A program made the position numbers and the translations under genes. A DNA stretch of 64,000 nucleotides from Antedon mediterranea (lineage: Eukaryota; Echinodermata; Crinoidea; Comatulida; Antedonidae), in the NCBI RefSeq assembly GCF_964355755.1, contig NC_092677.1:1493001-1557000 (forward strand), written 5' to 3'. Under the pieces are notes generated by a model. The model was not told where the DNA came from. It made no database searches and saw only the letters and a program-made list of their open reading frames with translations. Each line of letters starts with the position of its first letter. The first letter of the stretch is position 1. Positions 37,051-48,432 of the stretch are shown here, one piece after another.

Positions 37051-39477
37051 ATACAAGTGCCCAAACACAAGTGTCAGTGGATGCTGGTACAGCGAGAGAG
37101 TTTGACAATGTAACAATGGTGTGTACTCCATCATTTCTGTCAGGAGATTCATTGGTTCAACTGGCTTGGACAAAAGCTGATGAGAATGGTAAACAAGAAG
37201 GAAGTGCTCTTGTTATTTCTCCAGGATTAACATCCAATGGTCGTTACAGTTTGTCCAATAATAATCTTATAATAACTGATGTTGAACGAGGTGATGCAAG
37301 CAACTACCGTTGTGCTGTTAGCACCAATCTTGCAAATCCTGGTGAAAACTTTGCAGAACTCGCAGTCAATTGTGAGTACAGTATAGTAGAATTTTATGAA
37401 TATGCAATTATTTCTTCAAATACAATAAATAAGTGTGAGGATGATACTGTATTTTAGACATTATAATTTGTTTATGTTTAATGTAAGAACATTTGGACAT
37501 ACAAGCTACAGTAATTGTTTTGTGTTAACTTATTTTAAACAAGTAGTGTATTTTGTTATTGATTTCATTTGTCAGTTAATTGTGAGTATAAAGTAAATTA
37601 TGATGAATATTTGTAATTTGCACATTTCTTCAAATTATAATAAATTTTTATCAGAATTTCAAAGCGAGATGATGATGCTTAGAAATATACTTATACAGTA
37701 CTGTATTAAAAGCTTAGACTTATCAATGTTGTTGAAAAAAATAATTATTTGAAAATGTTTTGTCTTGAATGTTTAGACATACAATATTGTACTTGTCGAT
37801 AAATAGTATTGTGTAGCAATTGAAACAATTAATCACAAATTATTATCAAATTTATCATAAAAATAAAGTTGTGTTTGTGGTAATACATGAGTATTTTAAA
37901 AATTGTTATGTAAGTTTTCCATGAACAGATATTGACAACCCAGGTTTGAAGCTAATGTCTAACGATGATGAAGCAGCAACATTTGAATGTACTAAACCTG
38001 ACGGATTCCCAACACCAATTAGCATCACATGGATCAAAGATGACGTCACACTTGATGTGTCTGATACACAAAAGTATCCGTCTTCTGATGCAACATTAAC
38101 AATTAATGACGTTGATGAAACAGATGAGGGAGTTTATCAGTGTAGAGCAGAGAATGCTGCTTACAGTGGAACAGAAAGAAAACTTAGTAACACTGTTACC
38201 CTCATCACATTAGGTTGGTACGATTGGAATCAAATAGTTTCATAACTGTTAATTGATACAATGAATACATACTATATATAAACAGACATTTCATTCTTTT
38301 GGATCGTGTTTTCTCTACCACAAATAATTTTTCTTTTGTTTCTACACTGATATGGATAGCACTGGTGAGCTAACACAACAAAAATGGAACGCTTTAGTTG
38401 TTTGTTTTTTCTTATTATTATGCAGGTGTTTTGATATGAACGCTTGATACGTTTCGATAATAATGCTTTTTTATTTATTTAGAATTTACGAGTATTTCTA
38501 TATCCAGTAAAGCCTGGTTTCCATAAAATCGCTACACCGTGTCGCCGACTGCTGTCGCCGACAGAGCGTAGCGATTCTATGGAAACGCTATAATTTATCG
38601 GGGATCTAGTACGCGAGCGCTAAATATTCTTTGGTACACGCGTATACGACTCATCGCCGACAAAATCGGCAAAGTTGAACATGGTTGAACTTTGCCGATT
38701 TGTCAGCGATGAATTGGGGAGACCTCCCCGATGCGCGTCGGTGACATTTGCGCGTGTAGCGATTTCAATGGAAACGGTGTAGCGATTTTATGGAAACCAG
38801 GCTTTAGTCAACTATAAGTACGTTGATTTTTATTATAAAATTGTAAATTTCCGGGTTTCAACGAAAAGAATAAAAATAAATGAATGAAAATAAATACAAT
38901 CCGGGTTTGGTTCCAAAATAGACAAGCATGAAAATGGGACAAATCGATATGAGCATCGGTGTGTCTTAAAAGCAACAACGACAATTAGTATAAATCAGAA
39001 AAAAAAAAAGAAACTACGGTATATACAAAGGTTCCCTGGATCTGTACTGCTTACGCTCTGCATATGTATCACTTACACTTTAATATTATAAAAGGGTTAA
39101 TTTCATACAATTATGAAAACACTGACACAGTACTGATAATTGTTCAGTTTTAAGTACAGAAGTTCCAAAGAGTGAGGGCGTGTGTAATTCAACTGATTTT
39201 GTTGTTGGAATGACGTTTGTTGGTGTGCTCATTGGATTCATTCTCTGTTTGCTTGTGGGTTTTATCATCAGCAAAATAAGGAAGTCACATGAACAGGTAA
39301 AGTATAATTCTGAAAGCAAAAGTGTAGACTTAAATAGACCAAAGTGTGAATGAAATACCGCATACTTAAGTAATAGAAACTATTTTAACATTAAATATGA
39401 TGGTTTATTTTGAAGGTACCTACATCGAAAAACACCAACCAATCAGGGGTAAGGATGCTATACGTCACTTTCACTCG

Positions 39478-39511
<34 letters not shown>

Positions 39512-39713
39512 TTATTATTACTATTGTCACCAATATATCAATAAAGGTTTTACACGTTTTTCATTCTTTTTTATTTATTTTTAGCAGCAGGAGTATATGA
39601 CTTATACTGGAGAGACAGATAAAGAAACCAACCACACATACCAAGATTTACAGAAGAAAGACGATAATCAAGCTGTATATGTAAATGTTAAAGCAAAGAG
39701 GGACAACAAATAA
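37051..39713 (+). CDS. IgR8: class-A V / I-set Ig receptor, exons 2-7 intact
   Basis: Exons 37051-37371, 37929-38213, 38483-38506, 39148-39296, 39416-39448, 39585-39713; phases 1,1,1,0,0. The V domain has MVCTP, LAWTK and DASNYRC. The I-set domain has the Cys pair FEC and YQC plus TWIKDD. The stem is EFTSISIS, the TM exon reads EGVCNSTDFVVG, and the tail keeps YMTY, YQDL and YVNV. No MMT-type leader is found upstream because a Helitron occupies intron 1. The nearest phase-1 leader is the orphan exon at 34599-34647; joining it gives 329 residues. The stem donor is GTAAAG, created by a MITE inserted 3 bases into the intron. All exons are open, so the gene may be expressed, but its first exon is an inference. 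Confidence 0.75.
38510..38804. mobile_element. Palindromic TA-flanked MITE at IgR8 splice donor
   Basis: Perfect 30-bp inverted termini starting AAGCCTGGTTTCCATAAAA, flanked by TA on both sides (38508-38509 and 38805-38806). A second long inverted repeat lies at the centre (around GCAAAGTTGAAC / GTTGAACTTTGC). TA duplication and perfect TIRs indicate a Tc1/mariner-type MITE. IgR2 has the empty site CCAGTAAGTCAACTATAAG. Insertion changes the stem donor from GTAAGT to GTAAAG. Confidence 0.85.
39478..39511. repeat. (ATC)n microsatellite in IgR8 intron 6
   Basis: Eleven or so ATC units. Shorter TCGTCGTCATCACC versions occupy the same place in other copies. Confidence 0.9.
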
Positions 39714-40886
39714 TGCATCTTTAATTGTTAATGAAAAATCATAGTTTGTAAATTGTTGATTTTAATAATATAACTCAATCATTTATGGGTAAAACTGATC
39801 AATTAATTAATTAATTTAAAATAACAAGAAAAAGTGTTAATTCTGCAATTAGTTATAAAAAACCATACACTTTACTTAGTGCCATTGCCTACCAATGGTA
39901 TATAGCAATGTGTGATGTAAAGATGAAAACCATAGTGTAAATAACAAGATACATTAATTATGCGAATTCTATGTCTTGGTCATTTTTTTCGTACTGGAAT
40001 TAAAATTTGCTTGTAGTTGAATCGTTGAATAGAAAAATAAGGATTTCATACACCAATATGCGTTTAAGTTCATATTATTAGAGGAGTGTTCTTTAATTTA
40101 ATTTCTTGATTCGATTGCTTTGTTTGGTTGCTCGTTGCCATTTTTCATAACTGCATTCGTTCAAAATTATTTTGAAACGAATTTCATCGTCTTTCGTTCA
40201 AATGTAGCCTAATGACGCCTGACGCCCTCTACCTCACTCTATGTAGCTTTCATTTTCTTACAAAAGTGCTACACACTCTTTAGTCTTCACGCTCATTAGA
40301 CATTACAAGCAAGTATCGTTACAGGTTGGTTTATTTTTGTTAATATACTTAATACATAACTTGTCAAACTACTTTTTATTATTTAGCAAATTAATTGTCA
40401 CTAATAAAAACGGTAAGGTACTCAATCGATATTTGACATGGACGATACTGTATGGAGGAAGTAGACATAATATCAAAGTATGAATCCACACTCATAACAA
40501 TAACAGGAACAATCATTATTTCAATATACATTATATACAATAGTGGAATAGTTTTGCTGTATAGGCCAACTGCGTCGTATTTAAGATTCCTGCTTTAGAT
40601 TTGTGGAGATGAAGACGGATATGTCAATATGAAATGTGATTTTTTTTTCAACTTTGTGTTTGTAAAAAGACAGTTCTTTAGAAATATAGGAAATATTTTT
40701 ATTCACAAAAAATTAATCTAAACATTGGGCCACCATACATTATGGAGGAAATAAACAAAACATTTAATTCAATTCGCATTCTGACAATACAAGCGATCAG
40801 TGTCCTGTATAGTATATACTGAGAGACAAGAGTGAATGTATCATTTGGGATTTTCAGATTGTTTAGGCATGATCTTAACAGAAGTA
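39714..40886. other. IgR8 3' flank and class-C 5' flank
   Basis: The 3' part is diverged from the family 3' UTR. From about 40680 the sequence matches 34300-34598 and 48110-48293, the class-C upstream block, including CATCAGTGTCCTGT-like and GAGAGACAAGAGTG phrases. No other gene is seen. Confidence 0.5.
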
Positions 40887-42831
40887 ATGGCGATATGTGA
40901 GTGTGCACTCATTTTTCTGATTTTCCAAAGCGACTGTAAGTAGAAACTTAGAATATAATTGGCGTAATCAATTGTCATGCATGTTTATTAGTAGGACCCT
41001 ACTATGGTTTCAAGACTGAAATGGCTATGGAGTTTGACGGCGTAGTAACCAATTTTTATTGTATTGTATTGTTTGTATTAATTGATTTGTTTTATACAAA
41101 TACATGAATACTCATTCATTTTGTGTATATAGTTATAAATGGTCAAACTCATGTTGTCAATGTGCAAGATGCTACTGTTAAATTAGGTGAAGATGCTATT
41201 ATCACCTGTGATTACACACTCACTGGTTCAAGAACCTTTCTTTCTGCTCAATGGTACAATAGCAATTCAGACGAAAACCTTCTTGTTAATACTGCAGTGT
41301 CACATTCTAATGGTAGATATACAGTTGATACCACACAAACTGGTACAGCTACTCTCACCATTGCAACCTCAGTGTTGTCTGATGATGGATACTTTAGGTG
41401 TAGAATTGTTGATTCAACTACTGTTTCTTGGGAAAACAACGGAAATCTTACTGTTCAATGTAAGTATGTAATAAATCCACGAATGGTATACTGTAGATTT
41501 AAGTCATTTAAAAATAGGCAATCATCATTTTAATATAAAGACAATTGATTTTGTCAATACAGATCTGGAAACCCCCATTTTGAAGTCGGACACATTATCT
41601 GTCATGATAAATGACACCGCGACATTTACATGTACTCAACTTATCGGTGAACCAAAATCAATTACTGTCAGATGGACAAAGAATGATGCTACGCTAGATA
41701 TTTCTGATACAGACAAATATCCGTCTTCTAATTCAACATTAATAATTAATAAAGTAGATGAAATGGACGACGGAAGTTATCGGTGTGTAGCAGGGAATGC
41801 TGCTTACAGTGGAGATGAAGGAAAACCGAGTAATCCTCTTATACTCTCAGTAGGTTGGTTGCAATAACGCTGTTATAACTAATGATACAATAATATCATT
41901 ATTTTATTGATATCATAGGTATATTATATGGAACCAAATTAAGAGTCAATCATAATTATACAGAATATTCCAACAATATGTATTATGCGGTAACAGTTAC
42001 ACAGTTTAGTTGTAATAGGCCTTTTTACAATATAGCACAAATAATATTTAAAACCAATAGTTGCACTGACTATGTTTAAATAACATAATCATATACTTTC
42101 TATTTCCTTAGCATTGAGAACAACTTCTTCTACATCCAGTAGGTCAACTACACGTACGTTTCATTTGTTTGCATTGCACTAATAGTTTTCCATTTTTAGG
42201 CCCTATAATTTTGTGAATAAAAAATATGACCTTTGTATATTTGTTATGTCACAATCACTTGGTAACTCTGATTCTCCTGAATCTTGCGTACACAGAAGTT
42301 CCAAAGAGTGGTGAGGGCGTGTGTAATTCAACTGGTCTTGTTGTTGGAATGACGTTTGTTGGTGTGCTCATTGGATTCATTATCTGTTTGATTGTGGTTT
42401 TTATTATCAGAAAAATAGAGAAGTCAAAATCGCAGGTGAATTATAATTCAGAAAGTAGAAAAAAATAGTCGAAGGTTTAGTGAAATACCGTCACAATTAA
42501 TGGAAAATGTATTCAATTTACTTTTTGATGTTTTATTTTAAAGGCACCGACATCAACAAATGACAACCAATCAGGGGTAAGGATGCTATACTTCAACCTT
42601 AATTATTCGCTTTCACTTTGATCATTATCATCATTGTAACCAAAACACAATAAAGGTTTGCATGATTGTAATTCATCTTACTTTACTGTTGTATTTTTTT
42701 AGCAGCAGGCGTATATGACTTACACTGGAGAGACAGATAAAGAGGATAACCACACATACCAAGATTTACAGAAGAAAGACGATAATCAAGCTGTATATGT
42801 AAATGTTAAAGCAAAAAAAGACAAAAAATAA
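40887..42831 (+). CDS. IgR9: class-C V / RWTK-type I-set Ig receptor (intact)
   Basis: Exons 40887-40935, 41133-41459, 41563-41853, 42112-42138, 42296-42435, 42544-42576, 42703-42831; phases 1,1,1,1,0,0; 331 residues. The leader is MAICECALIFLIFQSD. The class-C V domain starts INGQTHVVNVQDATVKLGED and has ITCDY, AQWYN and DDGYFRC. The I-set domain reads TVRWTKNDATLD with FTC and YRC. The TM exon lacks the first five codons seen in other copies and begins at EVPKSGEGVCNSTG. The linker is APTSTNDNQSG. The tail has KEDNHTYQDL and YVNV. This is the most compact gene here (1.9 kb). Splice signals are clean. Confidence 0.88.
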
Positions 42832-43674
42832 TATACGTTTAAAATATAAAATAAAAGAAATACATTATTATTATTATTCTTATTATTAATGGAATATCAT
42901 TGGTTTAAAACTACAATCACATACATCTTGTTGTTTTGTTATAGAATACCGTATAGAATAAAGAGAAATCATAACATTGATAAAGTGTTTTCTTTCTCTT
43001 GATTTAACTATTTAACGCGTACAAATTAATAACAGGAAATGTGAATACTGCAATTAGTATCATCATTAACTAAACAAAATATACACAAGTACTTTTAGTG
43101 ACATAATATATACCAATATATAGCAACATGTGATATAGATGAAAACCACAGACATACTTGAAAAATGTAAAAAAAGATATGTAACTAACAACGATACATT
43201 TATTAAAATGTTATTTTCTATTTTTGATTTTTTTTGAATTAAAACTTGCTTGTATTAGACCGAATTTGATTCGTTACTTTGATTTTAATGTTTGAATGCA
43301 TTAGTACATTGACATATAATGACATACTAGAATAGACTAGACTATATAAATTCTTTTAACTCGCGTGTAATTGTATTATTGTTATATAGCATTCTTTAAT
43401 TTAATTCGCCTCGAGATGTGCTTTTGTTGCTTGCTGCCATATTTTTTCAAAGAGTTTAGTAATGATCAAATTGATTTTGAAACGTACAAACTAAATTCTA
43501 GGGACAAATTGGATGGAGGTTTTAAAGTTATGTGCGATTGAAGTTCATTTTCTTTTTTAGGGAAGACATTAAGAAATACCTATAAATATAATAAATAGTA
43601 GTTTGAACTATTTACTGTATTAATACAATTTATTTTAAATAATTGATACTATTAAAAAAGATTAATTGTATCAT
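42832..43674. other. IgR9 3' flank
   Basis: Family 3' UTR (hairpin near 42985-43003) and intergenic block, very close to 4376-5250 after IgR1. No gene is seen. Confidence 0.5.
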
Positions 43675-43889
43675 CTTGATTTGGACGGAAGTACAGTACA
43701 CTATAATTATGAAGGAAGTAAAACTAATATATCACAAGTGTGAATGACAATCCAGAATCATAACAACGACAGGAACAATCAATACTTCAGTATACAATAC
43801 AGTACAGTGTGGTAGAGTGCGAGACAATAATAGTGAAATAGTCACCACCTAATAAAGCGGAAAAGATTTCCATATTTTACAGATTTGTA
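43675..43889 (+). promoter_or_regulatory. Conserved 5' block of relic IgR10
   Basis: Family 5' block with all landmark phrases, followed by a broken MEVKCKN leader. Confidence 0.45.
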
Positions 43890-45003
43890 ATGGAGGTGAA
43901 ATGTAAAAATTAATGCGATGATTGTAAGTACACATTTTAAAAATGTTTTTAGTCGCGTGGAAGCGACTCTATAGTTCACTAAGTCGGTCGGTCGGTCTGT
44001 CTGTCTGTCTGTCTGTCTGTCGGTCTGTCTGTCGGTCTGTCTGTCTGTCTGTCGGTCCGGTATCACTATGCGTTTTGTCGCTTTATGACCTTATCTTGAT
44101 ATCAGTTTAATCTAGCTAAGTCAATTTTTTACAGAATATTCCTTATGGCCAGGAATCGATGTGGTTATGTTTTCACGGTGCGCAATAAAAAATTACGCGG
44201 TCTACGCACGATTTAACGAAATCACGTTTGTAATCATATCTTAACAACCATGAATCACAATTAAATAAAATTTGGTACTCATAAATTTCAGGGCATAAAT
44301 CATCATATGGCAATACAATTACGTGCGTAGCGCATGTAACGCATGCGTACGCGCGCTTAAAATTTTCAAAATTTATTTTCGATGAAATAAGAGTACGTTT
44401 CAGGCAATTTTAAGCGTTTACAAAATTGCCATGAGTGCGCAGATTTTTGCGCGCGCAGTGCGCGTTAAATGTTATTGCGCACACTTTTTGCCCGATTTCT
44501 GTTTTCTTGACTTAATTTTCAACTCGAAATTACGTTATACGAGCACGTCAAATGTGACAGGCTACGCACGTGTAAATTAAAAAAATATAAATGTTTTTAA
44601 ACATTTCAACATTTTTAAACATGTTCAGTAATTTCGGTCAGTATAGTTCACTATGTCGGTCGGTCCGTCTGTCTGTCTGTCTGTTAGTCTGTTTGTCTGT
44701 CGGTCCGGTATCACTATGCATTGTAGCACGCGACTTAATGGCTGTTGGCCTTGTTTCACAAAATGACGCAATCGTAAATCGTTAATAGCTATTTTGTTTA
44801 ATTTATTTTCAGATACAAGTGGAAAGTTTGACAATGTAACAATGATGTGCACTCCTACATTTGTTACAGGAGATTCGTTGCTTCAACTGGTTTTGTCAAA
44901 AGTTAATGTCAGTGGTCAACAAGAAGCTAGCTAGCTAGGCCTTCTTGCAGTACAGAAGTACAGAGCAAAGATCGTTAAAAACAAGGCCAACAGCCATTAA
45001 GTC
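43890..45003 (+). pseudogene. IgR10: leader and partial V exon relic
   Basis: The leader at 43890 hits TAA after seven codons. After an 800-bp transposon, a V relic starts at the acceptor ending at 44812 (ATACAAGTGG), keeps MMCTPTFVTGDSLLQLV, loses the Trp and ends in GCTAGCTAGCTAGGCC. The same relic is at 5676-5862. A 12-base piece of the transposon end (CAAGGCCAACAG) follows at 44992. No I-set, TM or tail exons follow. Confidence 0.7.
43951..44753 (-). mobile_element. Helentron-like element with (GTCT)n arrays, copy 1
   Basis: Ends AGTCGCGTGGAAGCGACT (a hairpin) and GGCTGTTGGCCTTG, with AGTCGCGTG inverted near the other end. Two direct ~110-bp blocks of GTCTGTCTGTCGG repeats sit inside each end. 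Compared with empty sites in paralogous introns (for example 5600-5630) it is inserted within a run of T, with no clear duplication. That fits T^T insertion as described for Helentrons, but the class is an inference. The RQTD-repeat frames on both strands are simple-repeat artefacts. Confidence 0.65.
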
Positions 45004-45520
45004 TGCAAAAAAAAAAAATCTCTGTAATAATGTACTTTAATTACTGTAATAATCTAGGTATAGATTATGTTGACCGGGCCAGTGAGAGGGCGTTCGACTG
45101 TACTACCATAAGTCCTCTAAGTGTATACAACTTACTTCTTGTCTACAAAGTGTATAGTAGTATGCTAATAGTACTATTATTAGATTAGGTAGTTGGGAGT
45201 AGTTTGGAGAGATACATCTAGTACTGTATATGGAACTATCTGTGTTAGCCGCCTTTGTATTTTTAGATATAATACCAATAGGTACTATGTATTGGGATGC
45301 AATTCAACAGTTATGAATAAAAAAGTCCTATGTACTCTGTATGTTGGAGGAAATAAGCATAAGAGAAAATAAAGCCTTGACCACAGGGTGTAAGTCACTA
45401 TTTTGAATCAGTAGTATGACTTCTTACGAAATAATTTTAAAATTATCATTGTATGATCGAAAAGAAATATTATAATATCTAACTTTCTCCTTTATATAAA
45501 TATATTATTTTATCCAAGGG

Positions 45521-45712
45521 GTTGCTAACACAAGTGTTCACATGTCTTGTTATGTATTGCACCTTTGTCCTGTCTTTATGTTGTCTGTAATGTCACTGCA
45601 CTAACGGGTGACAGGCAAACGAGCTTCGCTCTTACGGTTATCCATCCATATAAGTTGTTCATCTCTTATGTTCAGAAATTGAAATGGTAAATAAACTGAA
45701 ACTGAAACTGTG
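45521..45712 (+). mobile_element. Non-LTR retrotransposon 3' tail
   Basis: Ends AAATAAACTGAAACTGAAACTG-like, a terminal short tandem repeat after AATAAA. This is a common LINE 3' end form. No coding remains. Confidence 0.45.
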
Positions 45713-46159
45713 CTTATGTGGTCCAGGTTGACGAGCCAGGAATGATGGTAGTGCCAGTATACCGTTTAGTTTAGCCTCAAGGCAATACCATGAAGCTGGA
45801 GTAGCTTAGAGAAATACAGTAGAGATTTATGAGACTTGGTGTGTGATGATTCAGTATGATAAATTTGTGCTGTGAAAGACAAAATTGTAGAATTATGAAG
45901 AAAATATTGTAAAATATAACAAGGAAATTATACTATAGTATAATTAAGGGGTAACCGTATAATATATAATTATTAATAATAAATGCAATGGCAATTACTT
46001 ATATCATGTATACATTACAATATTACAAATAAATTCATATATTATTTTATTATAAGGAAATCTGTTTTAGAATGAGAAAAAGCCATCCCAACCCAGATTT
46101 GAACCCAGCTATCAATAAGCTATAAAACAAAATAAACCATATTGTAGCCGGACTGGGTA

Positions 46160-46630
46160 GCGTATACTTACTTGAGGCCTAGGCCTAGTACGATTAGCTA
46201 GAAGGATACAGGTCAACCCGTACCCATGCCAACTCGCTCGTACCCAAATTTTGGTTTACTTATCCAAAATGTTTGCTTACTCGTACCCATCATGGGCTGA
46301 CTGCCTAGTAGTAGTAGTAGTAGCCTAGCCTAAGGCAGCAGGCCCGGCCCTAGCCTACTACAACTTAAGTCTAGGCCTAGCCTAGTACTAGTAGGCCTAG
46401 CTAGGCCTAGTAGTTAACATCATACATACGCTCTAGAGCTTAGTAGTAGTAGCTACCTAGTACTCTACTAGCTAGGCCTAGGTAGTAGCAGTAGTAGTTA
46501 TTGTAGTAGTATTATTGTATTGTACTATAGTATTAGTTGTTGTAGCTGTCCGGTGGTCCTTGGTCACTTGTCTAACTAGCTACGTCTAGGCTAGATCCCC
46601 TAGTAGGCCTAGGCCTAGTACGTAGTAAAG
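46160..46630. repeat. TAGGCCTAG / TAG-rich stretch
   Basis: Dense, irregular runs of AGGCCTAGGCCTAG and GTAGTAGTAG. The same octamer is scattered over the entire window, but here it is concentrated. Confidence 0.7.
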
Positions 46631-46789
46631 ATAATTAGTTATTCTTCAACAGTCACACAATTCAGATTCTGCCGCTGATTGCTATAGTGAACAGGGGGAG
46701 GGAGAGAAAGAGTTAGAAGAACTGAAATAAGTCGTGACGTATAAAAAACATCATACAAAATAATAATATAACTAACGAATCCGTATAAT

Positions 46790-47080
46790 ATAATAATGTT
46801 GTATGTTATAAAGTAAGGTAAATGCGTTTAATATAATACAATTATATTATAATATAATGTATTTTATTAATAATATAATAGTAAATGTTCATAATAATAA
46901 TGCCAAAACCGAATAATATAATACAAATAGTCAATAATTTGTTACATTTTTCACATAATATATTAGAAATAGATATAATATAATGCTAAAACTAAGTAAT
47001 ATAATGCAAAACGTATATTTCATTACAATACAATATATAATATAATAAAACATGATATAATAATATAATATTTTGAATAC
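46790..47080. repeat. AT-rich ATAATATAAT-type low-complexity stretch
   Basis: Irregular repeats of AATATAATA with rare C or G. Confidence 0.8.
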
Positions 47081-47120
47081 TTCAGACAGCTGAGGCTTGC
47101 CATAAATCTGGGGTGGGTGC

Positions 47121-48432
47121 CCACATGATCTGCATCATAAATGCTTAAAAAGTAAAATATGACCTTTGTATGTTTGTCAACATTATACATTATTGTAAAA
47201 CACATGAAAACACTGATCCTTATCTATTAACGAGTGCGGGCGTATATGCATTCAACTGGTCTTGTTGGAATGACGTTTGTTGGTGTGCTCATTGGATTCA
47301 TTATTTGTTTCCTGTGGGTTTTATTATCAGCAAAAGTAACAATAAATAAAAAAAAAAGAAGTCAAAGGTAAAGTATATTCTGATTCATAAAGTAGAATTA
47401 CACAAAAATAGTAAAATGCTCAAAGGTTCAATGAACTACGGTACACTGCACAAGTAATGAAATGTGTTAACATTAAGTTCTTGTTTATGTTTTATTTTAA
47501 AAGGTATCTACATCAAAAAACAACAACAAAATAGGGGTAAGGATACCATACAACTTTCAATACTAATTTTCACTCGTCATTATCTATATATAAAATTACG
47601 TAAGGAAAAAATTTGGTAAATCGCGCCTTACTTCTAGAATTTCTACTCGATGGTATATAAAGTTGGTTCGTACGTTCGGTACTGATTGTAACCACCTGAT
47701 GTAACCCTGTTTACAAATTAAATTGAGTTAGATAATTAGTTATTGACAATTAAAAAGAATTTAGGTTCAACGATTTGCCCCAAATAGGGGTGTTTTCCGA
47801 GTGTAGTATACATTGTCTAATGGATGTCCATCTTGAAAAATACCCGCACACAATAATACTATCTCCTTCTACGATAATTGTGTTTAACAACAACAAAAAC
47901 CGTTTGAACAGCTCGAGTACAGCATCATAATGTTGAAGAAAGGCCGACTTTCTTTTTAAAAAAAAATACTATTTTTATATATTTAATATATATGTTTATA
48001 CAAATGTATTGATTTTCGATGAATGGAACATTCCAATTTGTTGAAGCTTCAAATTCCTCGGTAAATAGAGGGCGCATTATTTCGTAAGAAGACACTTTAC
48101 AAATAATGGGAAATGTGCTTGTTCACAAAAAAAGTAATATACAGTATCATGGAGGAAGTAAAAAAAAATGTAAATCAATTTGCATTCAGAACCATCAGTG
48201 TCCTGTATATACTATTGAGAGACAAGAGTGGAAGTATCATTTTGGATTTTCAGATTGTTAGGCGTGACCAGCATGTCCTTCTTAACAGAAGTAATGTCGA
48301 TATGTGAGTGTGCACTAATTTTCCTGATTTTCCAAAGCGACTGTAAGTAGAAACTTAATTGTCATGGATGTATAGGGTCCTACTATTATTTCAACATAGA
48401 CTATAAGACTAGACTGGCTATGGACGGTGACG
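47121..48432 (+). repeat. Segmental duplication, copy 2 (with decayed TM and linker exons)
   Basis: Copy of 33361-34740. It carries the same decayed TM exon (about 47240-47366; 5' part missing, CCTGTGGG frame break), linker exon at about 47503-47536, Helitron 5' end at 47583-48038 and the class-C leader region. Here the leader is followed by intact IgR11 exons. Confidence 0.85.
47583..48038 (+). mobile_element. Helitron 5' end, truncated (copy 2)
   Basis: Starts A|TCTATATATAAAATTACG and breaks off near GAATGGAACATTCC at the same place as 34241. It was therefore present before the segmental duplication. Confidence 0.8.

Larger units (their letters stand above)
45004..47120. other. Gene-free repeat-rich spacer
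   Basis: No Ig exon or other gene is visible. It contains a LINE-type tail near 45521-45712 (ending AACTGAAACTGAAACTG), a TAGGCCTAG/TAG-rich stretch at about 46160-46630, and an ATAATATAAT-rich stretch at about 46790-47080. Confidence 0.6.

Noticed and set aside
43842-44066. RQTDRQTD repeat frame (also 44625-44852)
   Set aside because: Translation of the GTCT/GACA simple repeat.
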